Positions 7,873-16,642 of a stretch of 64,000 nucleotides of DNA are shown in pieces. Within the stretch, counting starts at the first letter, position 1; every line of letters starts with the position of its first letter. This DNA comes from Delftia sp. PS-11 (GTDB lineage: Bacteria > Pseudomonadota > Gammaproteobacteria > Burkholderiales > Burkholderiaceae_C), in assembly GCF_029870285.1 (NCBI RefSeq), contig NZ_JACSYA010000002.1:124001-188000 (forward strand). Reading direction: 5' to 3'. A program made the position numbers and the translations under genes. The notes under the pieces were generated by a model that was not told the origin of the DNA, searched no databases, and saw only the letters and a list, made by a program, of their open reading frames with translations.

Positions 7873-9520
7873 GGAAGCGCAGCGGCACTTCCACGCTACA
7901 CGCGCCACAAGCGGATACCGGCTCTTCGGGGTCTCGAACAGTGCCAAAGTTGTCGAAGGCGGCCTGCAGATTGGTGTGGGCAGTCTGAACGGGACGCCTC
8001 ACGACGCTGACGCTCTGATCTTCGCGTGCGTGATGAAGTTTCCGCCAGAGGACGAAGTTTATTTCGCTGTCCTTGTGCGCAAGGATGCGTCGAAGTTTTT
8101 AGCCCGTCTCGCCGACATGAAAAAGCTCGGTTCTGCTGCAAAAGCAGCTGCTCCAGCCGAACCGGCAGACCTGCTGACTGATGGCAGCGAAGACGACTCT
8201 GTTGCAGAGGAATCCGGGCCGTCGATCAAGTACAGCACCCGCAACAACCTTGTGCCGATCTACCTTGCGGAAGATGGGCGGCTGTGGATGCGGAATTCGG
8301 GCTTTTGGAACAGCCTCGATTTCGACCTGTCGCCGTTCGGACCTGCGGTGGAACCTGACGAGATCGTCGTCGCGCTTTATCCCCCGACCGCATCAGCCCG
8401 GCGCAGCCTGCTGGCGCGCGAGTTCATCGGCTGGCTCGGCACACTCGCTGGACGTGAGAAGATTCACGAGATCCCGGTTTGGAAAGACACCGCTACCCTT
8501 GCGCCCGCGATGCAGCGTATGCCGGCGTCTATCCCGCTGTCAGACATCGAGGCTGCCGTGAAGGCGCTCGGCGGTCACTATCCCAACGGTGAAGTTCGGC
8601 GCTTTCACGCGGCGCTGAATTTTCTGCCACACAAGCACTTCGTGATCCTGTCTGGCCTGTCTGGCACGGGCAAGACGCAGCTCGCACTGAAATACGCCAG
8701 GGCCGTCCATGGGTTGACCTCGAACGCCGACGACGATCCGCTGATCTTCGAGTGCCCGGTTCGACCAGAATGGACCGACCCGACCGGTCTGACCGGCTAT
8801 TTCGATGTGCTCACGAACCGCTACGTCGTGCCCGCATTCCTTGAAGCTGTGCTGGTCGCGACCGCACACCGGGAGTCCCCGGTTTTCGTCATCCTTGACG
8901 AAATGAACCTGGCGCGCGTCGAGTATTACCTCTCTGATGTGCTCTCCTGTATGGAGAGCCAGGGCAGACTCCAACTGCACTCTAACAGCGTGCCCCTCGA
9001 AGGCACGACAGGCACCAGCATCCGGGCCGAGCTACCGCTGCCCACAAACCTGTTCATCATCGGCACGATCAACGTTGATGAAACGACGAACCCGGTCAGT
9101 GACAAGGTCCTCGACCGCGCGTCGGTGATCGATATGTCCACAGTCGATGTTCCTGGCTTCCTTGCTTCGCTCGAAAGTCGCCATCCCGAGCTGAAGGCTG
9201 CGCGCGCCGCATCCGAAGCCAAGCTGATCGAAATCCACGGATTGATGCAGCAATACGGCCTTGGTTTCGGTTACCGGCTGATCGAGGAGTTCGTGCGCTA
9301 TCACGCCTTCGACGCGGCGAACCTCAAGAGTCCCACTGCCGACGTGACTGATCAACTGCTTGTGCAGAAAGTACTGATTAAGTTGCGCGGCGCCGAGCGG
9401 CAGCGCTCGCTGCTGACCGCCCTAAACAAGGCATGCGAAGGTCTGCCGCGAGCTCAGGCCTTCGTGCGCCGACTGTTGACCGATCTCGACGATTTCGGTT
9501 CATTCCAGGCCATGCGGTGA
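7838..9520 (+). CDS. McrB-like AAA+ NTPase, restriction subunit (LlaJI.R1/BsuMI-type)
   Basis: This is a 560-residue protein. The N-terminal about 230 residues have no motif I recognise and probably form the DNA-recognition part. The AAA+ module has Walker A GLSGTGKT at residue 273, Walker B VFVILDEMN at 349-357, and a conserved NVDETT segment at residue 412 followed by KVLDRA. The last is a hallmark of McrB-family motors, which use GTP. In LlaJI and McrBC such a ring translocates DNA and drives cleavage by the partner nuclease. It starts inside the methyltransferase gene with a GGGAG ribosome site. Nucleotide preference (GTP versus ATP) is inferred from the family. Confidence 0.88.
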   Translation: MSLEERQQQFFKEAQRHFHATRATSGYRLFGVSNSAKVVEGGLQIGVGSLNGTPHDADALIFACVMKFPPEDEVYFAVLVRKDASKFLARLADMKKLGSAAKAAAPAEPADLLTDGSEDDSVAEESGPSIKYSTRNNLVPIYLAEDGRLWMRNSGFWNSLDFDLSPFGPAVEPDEIVVALYPPTASARRSLLAREFIGWLGTLAGREKIHEIPVWKDTATLAPAMQRMPASIPLSDIEAAVKALGGHYPNGEVRRFHAALNFLPHKHFVILSGLSGTGKTQLALKYARAVHGLTSNADDDPLIFECPVRPEWTDPTGLTGYFDVLTNRYVVPAFLEAVLVATAHRESPVFVILDEMNLARVEYYLSDVLSCMESQGRLQLHSNSVPLEGTTGTSIRAELPLPTNLFIIGTINVDETTNPVSDKVLDRASVIDMSTVDVPGFLASLESRHPELKAARAASEAKLIEIHGLMQQYGLGFGYRLIEEFVRYHAFDAANLKSPTADVTDQLLVQKVLIKLRGAERQRSLLTALNKACEGLPRAQAFVRRLLTDLDDFGSFQAMR

Positions 9521-9523
9521 CCC

Positions 9524-11182
9524 GTGACGGTGCTCTATATCCAGGCAGAAAGCGGTGGGCCAGCATGGCAGGTATGGCCCGTGCCGGATACGGTACCGGC
9601 TGGTGCAGTGCGGGAGGGGGCATCCTATCTCTTTGAGCTGCGCGACAGCGACGATGCGCTTGCTGCCGACCTGCTGATCGACGATGCGCCGGTCGAAGCA
9701 CTGCGGTCACGCGAGCCACGCAGTGCCCGCTGGCGCTGGATGCCCGGCTTTCATGCCGGCCTGGTTGAGGTCGTGCTGCGCCTGCCTGGCGTGGGGACGC
9801 GCCGCTTCGAGGTCACGACCGATCCTGACCTGCGAAAACTCACACGCGACGACTTCGACGCGATGGTCCGCGAAGTCCTCGAAGACACCTTCGCCCTGTT
9901 CTCGCTGAGCGCGTTCCGGAAGGGCATTGCCCGCCAGCCTGGCAACCGTCTGCCGCCGCTGGCCCGCCTCGAGTTCCTGCGCTCGCGCGCTGAAGCCATT
10001 GTGGCAACGGTCGAAGCCATTGCCCGTGCTCCACGCCACTATTTGCGCGCCGAAGACATCACCGTGCCGGCTCATCGCGCCACGCGCGCGACTGGCCCTG
10101 AAATCATCAAGTCCTTCCGCTCGGGGGTAATCAGAACCGAAACGGTACGACCTTCGCGTCTGCCGGCTGCACTTAAGGGCCGTCTGCCGGCTCAAATCAC
10201 ACTACGGCAGTGCCGTAACAGCGCGGACATTCCCGAGCACCGGCAGATCAAGGCCTGCCTGCGCTCTTGGGCTGCGTGGCTCTCCAGTATCGCTGAACTG
10301 CTGGCTAAGTCAGCTGCTGCCGATACCGAAATCATCAGCACAGCAGGTAGCTGGGCCGTACGGGCTCGCCGTATCGCGCGGCGGCTCAACAATGTTGCGG
10401 TGGCCGGCTTTATGACCGAAGTTGGTGAGGGGCCTGCGCTGCTGCGCATGTCCTCGCTGTTTCGCAACGATCCCGTCTATCAGCGCTTTTACAGGCTCTG
10501 GCATGACATGAATCTCGGGCTCACCGCGTTGTTCGGCGATTTCCTGCAGATGCCGCTGGCCCGGACCTACGAACTGTACGAACTGTGGTGCTTCCTGCGC
10601 CTGCTGCGCGCCGCCGTCGAGGAGTACGGCGCCACGGACGTGGACCTGAGTAACCTGTTCATTAGCGCAGCGGGCGGCGGCGTGACGATTGCCGCTGGCG
10701 CAATCAGCGTTCCGATAGACAGCGACCGCATGCTTTGCTTCCAGCGACAGTACCGTGAATACTGGGTCGACGACAGTCGCGAAGGAAGCTTCAGTCGCAC
10801 GATGGTTCCTGATGTCGTGTTGGCGGGTAAGAACCTGGGCGGACCCGAGCGGCGCGTGATCGTGCTCGATGCAAAGTACCGCATCAACGACGGCCTCAAT
10901 GATGCGCTGAACTCAATCCACACCTACCGCGACGCACTTGTGCAGGAGGTGGCCAGCGGCCGTACGGAGGGTATCGTGACAGCGGCCTATCTGCTGACTC
11001 CGCATTTGCCGGCGTGTTTAAAGCCGGACTTCAGGGATACGCCCGTACCCGGCCGACTTTTCCATCCAGAGTACCGCGAGAAATTTCGCTTCGGCGCAGT
11101 CACATTGCGACCAGGCATGTCGTGCGAAGAGCTGCGAGGCAGCCTGCGGACGATTGTGGCGGACGCGGGAGCGGGAGCGTGA
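9524..11182 (+). CDS. McrC-like DUF2357 PD-(D/E)XK nuclease, restriction subunit (LlaJI.R2-type)
   Basis: This 552-residue protein begins at GTG, three bases after the NTPase stop. The N-terminal half matches the DUF2357 layout, which partners McrB-like motors. The nuclease core shows P429-D430 (PDVVL) and LDAKYRIND with D449 and K451, a complete PD-(D/E)XK metal site. By analogy with McrC and LlaJI.R2 it cuts DNA when loaded on the AAA+ ring. It directly abuts vsr with no gap, and all five island genes appear to form one transcript. Function is inferred from motif and context; the DUF2357 assignment is from recall of family features. Confidence 0.82.
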   Translation: MTVLYIQAESGGPAWQVWPVPDTVPAGAVREGASYLFELRDSDDALAADLLIDDAPVEALRSREPRSARWRWMPGFHAGLVEVVLRLPGVGTRRFEVTTDPDLRKLTRDDFDAMVREVLEDTFALFSLSAFRKGIARQPGNRLPPLARLEFLRSRAEAIVATVEAIARAPRHYLRAEDITVPAHRATRATGPEIIKSFRSGVIRTETVRPSRLPAALKGRLPAQITLRQCRNSADIPEHRQIKACLRSWAAWLSSIAELLAKSAAADTEIISTAGSWAVRARRIARRLNNVAVAGFMTEVGEGPALLRMSSLFRNDPVYQRFYRLWHDMNLGLTALFGDFLQMPLARTYELYELWCFLRLLRAAVEEYGATDVDLSNLFISAAGGGVTIAAGAISVPIDSDRMLCFQRQYREYWVDDSREGSFSRTMVPDVVLAGKNLGGPERRVIVLDAKYRINDGLNDALNSIHTYRDALVQEVASGRTEGIVTAAYLLTPHLPACLKPDFRDTPVPGRLFHPEYREKFRFGAVTLRPGMSCEELRGSLRTIVADAGAGA

Positions 11183-11650
11183 ATGGCCGACGTGCTCACA
11201 CCGGAACAGCGCCAGTTCAACATGAGCCGCATCCGGGGCAAAGACACGAAGCCCGAGATGCTGATACGGCGGGGCCTCCATGCGCGGGGGCTGCGCTACC
11301 GGCTGCATGACCGGTCGCTGCCAGGTCGGCCCGATCTGGTCTTTCCGAAGTACCGCACTGCCGTTTTTATTCACGGCTGCTTCTGGCATGCGCACGGCTG
11401 CGCATTGTCGAAGCTGCCGGCAACGCGACAGGACTTCTGGCATGCTAAGTTAGAGGCCAACGCTGCACGCGACCGCAAGGCTGTCGATGCGCTGCGGGCG
11501 GGTGGCTGGCGCGTGCTGGTGATCTGGGAATGCGCGCTGCGGGGATCAGCACGCGAGAAAGAATCGGTTGTGCTTGAGCTTGCGGCCAGCTTTATTGAAG
11601 GCACTGACAGGGATCTGTTCGAAATTACAGCCGTAGGTACCGGCAATTGA
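11183..11650 (+). CDS. vsr: very short patch repair endonuclease Vsr
   Basis: This 155-residue protein is the size of E. coli Vsr. Catalytic residues fall at the same numbers as in E. coli: D51 in GRPDLVF, W68 and H69 in HGCFWHAHGC. The N-terminal MSRIRGKDTKPE matches the segment that inserts into the mismatch. Vsr nicks 5' of the T in T:G mismatches left by deamination of 5-methylcytosine. That fits its place at the end of an operon led by a C5 methyltransferase. Start and stop codons of neighbours are contiguous, which implies translational coupling. The flanking DNA context it recognises presumably follows the methyltransferase target. Confidence 0.95.
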   Translation: MADVLTPEQRQFNMSRIRGKDTKPEMLIRRGLHARGLRYRLHDRSLPGRPDLVFPKYRTAVFIHGCFWHAHGCALSKLPATRQDFWHAKLEANAARDRKAVDALRAGGWRVLVIWECALRGSAREKESVVLELAASFIEGTDRDLFEITAVGTGN

Positions 11651-11657
11651 CTGTCAT

Positions 11658-12314
11658 ATGGGTGCCATGGTGGCAGCACTCGATGCGGTCTATCACTGCT
11701 CCTATGCAGAACGCGAACCCATCGAGGTGCGCATCAGCAACGAAGAACTGGTCATCTTGAGCCTCCCCGGCCCAGATCGATCGATTCGGCTGGAAGATTT
11801 TCAGGCGGGGCGTGCGGTCAGCCGCCGCTATCGTAATCGGCGGATCGGGTAGTTCCTGAAAGAGCTGGAGATGACCGAAGGACGTTCCACCGGCATCCCG
11901 AAAATTCTGAAGGAAATGGCAGCCAACGGCTCGCCCGCGCCATTATTCGAGACGGACGATGACCGCCTCTCGTTCGTGATCCGCCTGCCGCGCCATCCTT
12001 TGTCTCTGGTCCCGACCGTTGGTGAGGGGGAAGTCACAGGGGAAGTCACAGGGGAAGTCACAGGGGAAGTCACAGGGGAAGTCGAACGCTTGTTGCGCGC
12101 AGTGGATGGCGAAATGTCGCGGCAGCAAATCCAGGCTGCGCTGGGTCTGAAGGGCGAAGAGCACTTCCGGACGGCGTACTTGAAACTGGCACTGGCCATG
12201 AAGGTGATCGAGATGACCCTGCCTGATGTGCCCCGAAGCAGCAAGCAGCGTTATCGCCTGACAGCCCTCGGTCAACGCTGGCTGAGTACACATCCCAGAG
12301 GTGCTGCACCATGA
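11658..12314 (+). pseudogene. truncated, nonsense-interrupted AlbA_2/RecG-like ATP-binding transcriptional regulator
   Basis: This is the C-terminal half of a gene of the AlbA_2 ATP-binding family (about 450-550 residues when whole). Recognisable pieces are AVYHCSYAEREPIEVRI, LPGPDRSIRLEDFQAGRA, SRRYRNRRIG, and EGRSTGIPKIL with FETDDDRLSF. A TAG at 11850-11852 interrupts the frame between RRIG and FLKELEMTEG, where relatives have GEFLKEL, so a GAG-to-TAG change is the simplest cause. The N-terminal AlbA_2 domain is absent; the frame is cut immediately after vsr. After the stop come GEVT repeats and a winged-helix-like tail. I read it as a dead gene broken when the restriction island arrived. 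Confidence 0.8.
12027..12083 (+). repeat. 12-bp tandem repeat coding for GEVT units
   Basis: The unit GGGGAAGTCACA occurs four times without change, followed by nine bases of a fifth copy. Each unit encodes Gly-Glu-Val-Thr. Similar TGEV repeats recur in this gene family as a linker before the C-terminal winged helix. The identical copies suggest recent slippage. Confidence 0.9.
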
Positions 12315-12357
12315 CTGTTGAGCCACATCCCACCCCACAACACCTCTCCAGCCCTGA

Positions 12358-13251
12358 TCACCTTGCCCCCTGCGTCTGCTGCATCAGCCAGGTCCGGAAG
12401 GCGGCGATCTGCGGCATGGTGGATTTGCTTTCGGGGATGGCGAAGTAGTACGCGCGGTCGCTGGGGCAGTGGTGTTTGAATGGGATGACAAGACGGCCTG
12501 CCGCGATCTCGTCGGCGAGGTCGTATTCGGGCACGAGCGCCACGCCCAGGCCCACGGCGGCGGCCTGCAGTGACATGGAAAACAGTTCATAGCGGGGGCC
12601 GACCAGGTCGCCCTGCGGGCGCAGTCCGACGGATTCGAACCAGTGCCGCCATGCGTAGGGGCGGGTGCTTTGCTGGATCAGCGGCAGCTGGGCAATCTGT
12701 TCGGGCGTCAGGTGCTTGCGGCTGCCCAGCAGTTTGGGGCTGCACACGGGCACCATGTTTTCGGGCATCAGGTAGTCGATGGCCGCCCCCGGCCAGTTGC
12801 CATCGCCGGCATAGATGGAGGCGTCCAGCGTGCTTTCCTCGAACAGGAAGGGCCGGGTGCGGCTGGACAGGTTCACGGTGATGTCCGGGTGTTCCCGCGC
12901 GAAGTCTGAAAGCCGGGGCAGCAGCCACCGGGTGCCGAATGTGGGCACGACGGCCAGCTCGATCGTGCCGCCACGGCCCTGGCGGGCCATGAGGTTGAGG
13001 GTTTCCCTTTCGATGGCATCGAGCCAACCGGCCACCTGCTGCCGGTACGCGACGCCCGCTTCCGTGAGCACCACGCCCCGCCCGGCGCGGCGAAAGAGCT
13101 TGGTGCGCAGCACCGCTTCCAGTGATGCGATTTGCCGGCAAATGGCGCCCTGGGTCAGGGACAGTTCGTTGGCCGCGACCGTGAAGTTCGAGTGCCGTGC
13201 GGCGGCCTCGAAGGCGGTGAGGGCAGCGGTGTTGGGGATCATGCGTCGCAT
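12358..13251 (-). CDS. LysR-type transcriptional regulator (GcvA-like)
   Basis: This 297-residue protein has an N-terminal winged helix (AALTAFEAAARHSNFTVAAN, then LTQGAICRQIASLE) and a periplasmic-binding-protein-like effector domain from about residue 92. The TAFEAAARH pattern places it with GcvA/AmpR-type LysR proteins. It is divergent from the CaiB-to-tautomerase operon, with a 271-bp gap holding candidate operators. It therefore probably activates that operon in response to its substrate and represses itself. The effector is unknown. Confidence 0.92.
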   Translation of the reverse strand: MRRMIPNTAALTAFEAAARHSNFTVAANELSLTQGAICRQIASLEAVLRTKLFRRAGRGVVLTEAGVAYRQQVAGWLDAIERETLNLMARQGRGGTIELAVVPTFGTRWLLPRLSDFAREHPDITVNLSSRTRPFLFEESTLDASIYAGDGNWPGAAIDYLMPENMVPVCSPKLLGSRKHLTPEQIAQLPLIQQSTRPYAWRHWFESVGLRPQGDLVGPRYELFSMSLQAAAVGLGVALVPEYDLADEIAAGRLVIPFKHHCPSDRAYYFAIPESKSTMPQIAAFRTWLMQQTQGAR

Positions 13252-13276
13252 GGGAAAGCCTCGTGATGGGTTGAGT

Positions 13277-13365
13277 AGTGATTATTTTGCACAAATCACT
13301 GAGAAAAAATGGATTGCCCCTCTTGTTTCTCGTCACTAGACTGCCATCCATATCTGAGAGATATG
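13277..13365 (+). promoter_or_regulatory. two inverted repeats in the LysR/CaiB divergent promoter region
   Basis: The first repeat is AGTGATT (13277-13283) with AATCACT (13294-13300), a 10-bp spacer and an AT-rich core, which fits a LysR site. The second is CATATCT (13349-13355) with AGATATG (13359-13365), a 3-bp spacer. Both lie between the divergent starts. I infer that the first is the LysR recognition site and the second lies nearer the operon promoter. Confidence 0.5.
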
Positions 13366-13397
13366 CACTAATAGAGATTCGAGACAAGGATGCCGCC

Positions 13398-13523
13398 ATG
13401 AGCCACAACCGCCCGGTGGAGCGCTTTGCGCCTGCCTTTGAAGGGGGCAGCGCCCACGCTGTTGCATGGGCCTGCCATGCCTGCGCCGCCGATCGCACTC
13501 CATCCTGTACTGAGGCATTCTGA
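13398..13523 (+). CDS. possible 41-residue cysteine-containing leader peptide ahead of the CoA-transferase gene
   Basis: A short frame starts at an ATG with AAGGA seven bases upstream. It ends in TGA whose last base is the A of the caiB-like ATG, so the two would be translationally coupled. The product begins MSHNRPVERFAPAF and ends with ACHACAADRTPSC, giving three cysteines, two as CxxC. I recognise no family. It could be a real small protein, a leader peptide, or a chance frame in GC-rich DNA. Confidence 0.35.
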   Translation: MSHNRPVERFAPAFEGGSAHAVAWACHACAADRTPSCTEAF

Positions 13524-14737
13524 TGAGCGCCGCACCCACTGCAGCACAAGCCCTGTCGCACCTGCGCGTGCTGGATCTTTCTCGTGTACTGGCGGGCCCC
13601 TGGGCCAGCCAGATGCTGGCCGATCTGGGCGCCGAGGTGCTCAAGATCGAGCACCCTGACCGTGGCGACGATACGCGCGGCTGGGGGCCGCCGTATCTGA
13701 GCGATGCCGCCGGCGAGCGCGTGGAGTCGGCCTATTTCATGTGCGCCAACCGCAACAAGCAGTCCGTGGCCCTGGACATCACCAGCGAGCAGGGGCAGGC
13801 GGCCGTGCGCGAGCTGGCGCTGCAGTCCGATGTGCTGATCGAGAATTTCAAGGTGGGGGGGCTGCGCAAGTACGGGCTCGACTATGAGAGCCTGGCAAAG
13901 CTCAACCCGCGCCTGATTTACTGCTCCATCACCGGCTTTGGCCAGACCGGCCCCTATGCGCGCCGCCCTGGCTACGATTTCATGATCCAGGGCCTGGGCG
14001 GTCTCATGAGCCTGACGGGTGTGCCCGACGGGGAGGAGGGCGCGGGGCCGATGAAGGTGGGCGTTGCGCTCACGGATGTGCTCACCGGCCTGCATGCGGC
14101 CACCGCGATTTTGGCGGCCCTTGCCTGGCGCGAGCGCTCGGGGGAGGGCCAGCATATTGATCTGGCCCTGCTGGATGTGCAGGTGTCCTGCCTGGCCAAC
14201 CAGGCGATGAACTATCTGGTCACCGGCGAGGCGCCCGTGCGCCAGGGCAATGCGCACCCGAGCATCGTTCCCTACCAGAGCATGCCCACCGCCGACGGGG
14301 ACATGATTCTCGCGGTGGGCAATGACACGCAGTTCGCCGCGTTCTGCCGCGTGGCGCAGCACCCTGAATGGGCCGACGATGCGCGCTTTGCCACCAATGC
14401 AGCGCGCGTGCAGCACCGCGCCACGCTGCTGCCGCTGCTGCGCCAGGCCACGGTGCTGCGCACCACGGCCGAGTGGATCAGCTTGCTGGAGCAGGCCAGC
14501 GTGCCCTGCGGTCCCATCAATGACCTCCAGCAGGTGTTCGCCGATCCGCATGTCCAGGCGCGCGGCCTGCGCATCGATATTCCGCATCCGCAGCTGGGCA
14601 CGGTGCCTTCGGTGGCCAGTCCGCTGCGTTTGTCCAAGACCCCTGTGCGCTACCACCATGCAGCGCCCGCGCTCGGAGAACACACCGGGCCTGTCCTGTC
14701 CTCTCTCATTTCTTCCCTGGAGACAAAGCCAAAATGA
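13523..14737 (+). CDS. CaiB/BaiF family (family III) CoA-transferase
   Basis: This 404-residue protein matches family III CoA-transferases, which move CoA between carboxylic acids through an aspartyl-CoA intermediate. Family landmarks are VLDLSRVLAGPWASQMLADL at the start, GAEVLKIEHP, the catalytic-Asp region RPGYDFMIQGLGG, and LLDVQVSCLANQ. The catalytic aspartate is most likely the D in GYDFM. The stop overlaps the next ATG (ATGA), so it is coupled to the FAH gene. It would activate the operon's acid substrate as a CoA thioester. Substrate unknown. Confidence 0.92.
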   Translation: MSAAPTAAQALSHLRVLDLSRVLAGPWASQMLADLGAEVLKIEHPDRGDDTRGWGPPYLSDAAGERVESAYFMCANRNKQSVALDITSEQGQAAVRELALQSDVLIENFKVGGLRKYGLDYESLAKLNPRLIYCSITGFGQTGPYARRPGYDFMIQGLGGLMSLTGVPDGEEGAGPMKVGVALTDVLTGLHAATAILAALAWRERSGEGQHIDLALLDVQVSCLANQAMNYLVTGEAPVRQGNAHPSIVPYQSMPTADGDMILAVGNDTQFAAFCRVAQHPEWADDARFATNAARVQHRATLLPLLRQATVLRTTAEWISLLEQASVPCGPINDLQQVFADPHVQARGLRIDIPHPQLGTVPSVASPLRLSKTPVRYHHAAPALGEHTGPVLSSLISSLETKPK

Positions 14738-15597
14738 AACTCTTGTCCTTTGAATACGCCGGCCGTGCAAGCTGGGGTGCCGTGATCGGCGATCAGGTGG
14801 CTGACCTGGGCCGCGCCTTCCCGCAGTACCCGACGCTGCAGTCCTATCTGGCTGCGGGCCGCCTGGGCCAGGTGCAGGCCGATGCCGCCACGGTGCCTGC
14901 CGATATTGCGCTGTCGGCCATCCGCTACCTGCCCGTGATCACGCAGCCCGAGAAGATCGTCTGCGCGATCCGCAACTACCATGACCACCACCGGGAAGTC
15001 GTGGCTGCGGGCCTGGACCGTGAGCTGTCCGCATTTCCGCCCATCTTCCTGCGCACCTGGCGCTCGCAGACGGCGCACGATGCGCCCATCGTGCGCCCGC
15101 ATTGCTCCGAGTCGCTGGACTGGGAAGGCGAGCTGGCCGTGGTGATCGGCAAGACCGGCCGCAATATCCCGGCAGCGCAGGCGCATGAGTACATCGCAGG
15201 CTATTCCATCTACAACGATGCCAGCATCCGCGAGTGGCAGTTCCACGCCAAGGCCATCGCTGCAGGCAAGAACTTCGAGGACACCGGCGCTTTTGGTCCC
15301 TGGATGGTGACGGCCGATGAGATTGCGCCCGATCGCCCACTGGCGCTGGAGACGCGCCTGAACGGCGAAGTCATGCAGCGCACGCGCACCGACGACATGA
15401 TTTTCTCGGTGGCGCAGCAGATCGAGTACGCATCCACCATCTTCACGCTGGTGCCCGGTGATGTGATCGTGACCGGCACGCCCGGCGGCGTGGGCTGGAG
15501 CAAAAAGCCGCCGCGCTTCATGGTGCCTGGCGATGTGGTGGAGGTCGAGATCGAGGCCATCGGCGTGCTGCGCAACCGCATCGAACAGGCGGCCTGA
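14734..15597 (+). CDS. fumarylacetoacetate hydrolase (FAH) family protein
   Basis: This 287-residue enzyme has the FAH fold. The metal-binding acids are visible in LDWEGELAVVIG (E, E) and further on in SIYNDASIREWQ (D). The conserved GTPGGVGW segment lies near the C-terminus. Family members hydrolyse C-C bonds of beta-diketo acids, or hydrate and decarboxylate oxo-acids in meta-cleavage pathways. Its four-base overlap with the CoA-transferase and its place beside a tautomerase and an aldehyde dehydrogenase favour a role in degradation of a ring-derived or branched oxo-acid. The exact reaction cannot be told. Confidence 0.9.
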   Translation: MKLLSFEYAGRASWGAVIGDQVADLGRAFPQYPTLQSYLAAGRLGQVQADAATVPADIALSAIRYLPVITQPEKIVCAIRNYHDHHREVVAAGLDRELSAFPPIFLRTWRSQTAHDAPIVRPHCSESLDWEGELAVVIGKTGRNIPAAQAHEYIAGYSIYNDASIREWQFHAKAIAAGKNFEDTGAFGPWMVTADEIAPDRPLALETRLNGEVMQRTRTDDMIFSVAQQIEYASTIFTLVPGDVIVTGTPGGVGWSKKPPRFMVPGDVVEVEIEAIGVLRNRIEQAA

Positions 15598-15640
15598 GCC
15601 AGGCCGGATTTTCGAGAGCGGCCATCCCGAGGAGACAAAT

Positions 15641-16639
15641 ATGAATAAGCCAATCAAGCGCCGCCGACTGCTCGCATGTCTTGCAATGACCACCACCATG
15701 GGCATCGGCATGCTGTCTTCGGCACAGGCGCAGGCAGCCACTTATCCCGAGCGCCCCGTGCGGGTGCTGCACGGGTTTGCTGCGGGCGGCAACGCCGATA
15801 CCGTGGCGCGCATTCTTGCCGTGGCACTGCAGCAGCGGCTGGGCCAGCCTTTTGTGGTCGAGCCCAAGGTGGGCGCAGGGGGCACCATGGCCTCTGATGC
15901 GGTGGCCAAGGCTGCGCCGGACGGCCATGTGCTGCTGCTGGCCACTGGCGGGCACGCGATTGCGGCGGCCATGAATGACAAATTGCCCTACGACACCGAG
16001 AAGTCGTTTGCGCCTATCTCGTCGGTGACGGCGTTTTCATTCCTCGTGGTGGTTCAAAACGCCAGCCCGCTGCGCAGCCTGCGCGACTTGCTGGCCAGCG
16101 CCCGCGCCAAGCCGGATACCCTGACCTACGGGTCGGCCGGCATCGGCACGGGCCAGCACATGGCTGGGGCGTTCCTGGCGCACAAGGCGGGCATCAGCGC
16201 CACGCATGTGCCTTACCGGGGCGATGCGGCTTCCATCAATGCCTTGCTGGGCTCGGAGGTGGACTTCGTGCTGGCAGCGCCCACCACGGCGGTGCAGCAC
16301 ATCCGGGTGGGCAAGCTGCGCGCGCTGGCCGTCTCGGGCGGCAGCCGCTGGAGCGGCTTGCCCGATGTGCCCACGGCGGCGGAGCAGGGCGTGCGCGACT
16401 ACGAGGTGCGTTCGTGGACGGCCCTGATGGCGCCTGCCGGCACGCCCGCGCCTGTGATCGAGCGCCTCAATGCTGCGGTGCGCTCTGCGCTGGCCGACCC
16501 GGCAATCCGCCAGAAGCTGGAGGATGCCACGGGGGGCGATGTGCGCGCCAGCAGCCCCAAGGAGCTGGCGGCCACGCTGTCGTCGGATGTCCAGCGCTGG
16601 ACCCAGCTGGTGAAAGACGCGCGCATACAGAGGGAGTGA
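15641..16639 (+). CDS. Bug family (TTT) periplasmic binding protein
   Basis: This 332-residue solute receptor of the tripartite tricarboxylate transporter family starts with a twin-arginine-like or Sec signal (KRRRLLACLAMT to AQA, about residue 32). Family landmarks are YPERPVRVLHGFAAGGNADT, EPKVGAGGTMASDAVAKA and THVPYRGDAA. The start at 15641 has a GAGGAGA ribosome site. It sits within the catabolic operon, so it probably binds the operon's carboxylate substrate. No TctA/TctB membrane genes are present in the window. Confidence 0.93.
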   Translation: MNKPIKRRRLLACLAMTTTMGIGMLSSAQAQAATYPERPVRVLHGFAAGGNADTVARILAVALQQRLGQPFVVEPKVGAGGTMASDAVAKAAPDGHVLLLATGGHAIAAAMNDKLPYDTEKSFAPISSVTAFSFLVVVQNASPLRSLRDLLASARAKPDTLTYGSAGIGTGQHMAGAFLAHKAGISATHVPYRGDAASINALLGSEVDFVLAAPTTAVQHIRVGKLRALAVSGGSRWSGLPDVPTAAEQGVRDYEVRSWTALMAPAGTPAPVIERLNAAVRSALADPAIRQKLEDATGGDVRASSPKELAATLSSDVQRWTQLVKDARIQRE

Positions 16640-16642
16640 GAC

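Noticed and set aside
11850..11852. TAG as a recoded (read-through) codon
   Set aside because: The gene also lacks its N-terminal half, so simple decay explains it better; no recoding signal is visible.
12027..12083. 12-bp repeats as a CRISPR or integration array
   Set aside because: Units are contiguous without spacers and encode an in-frame GEVT linker known in this gene family.
12587..14770. 727-codon minus-strand frame across the LysR N-terminus and CoA-transferase
   Set aside because: It is antisense to the CoA-transferase and out of frame with LysR; the low-complexity His/Arg/Gln-rich product is typical of shadow frames.
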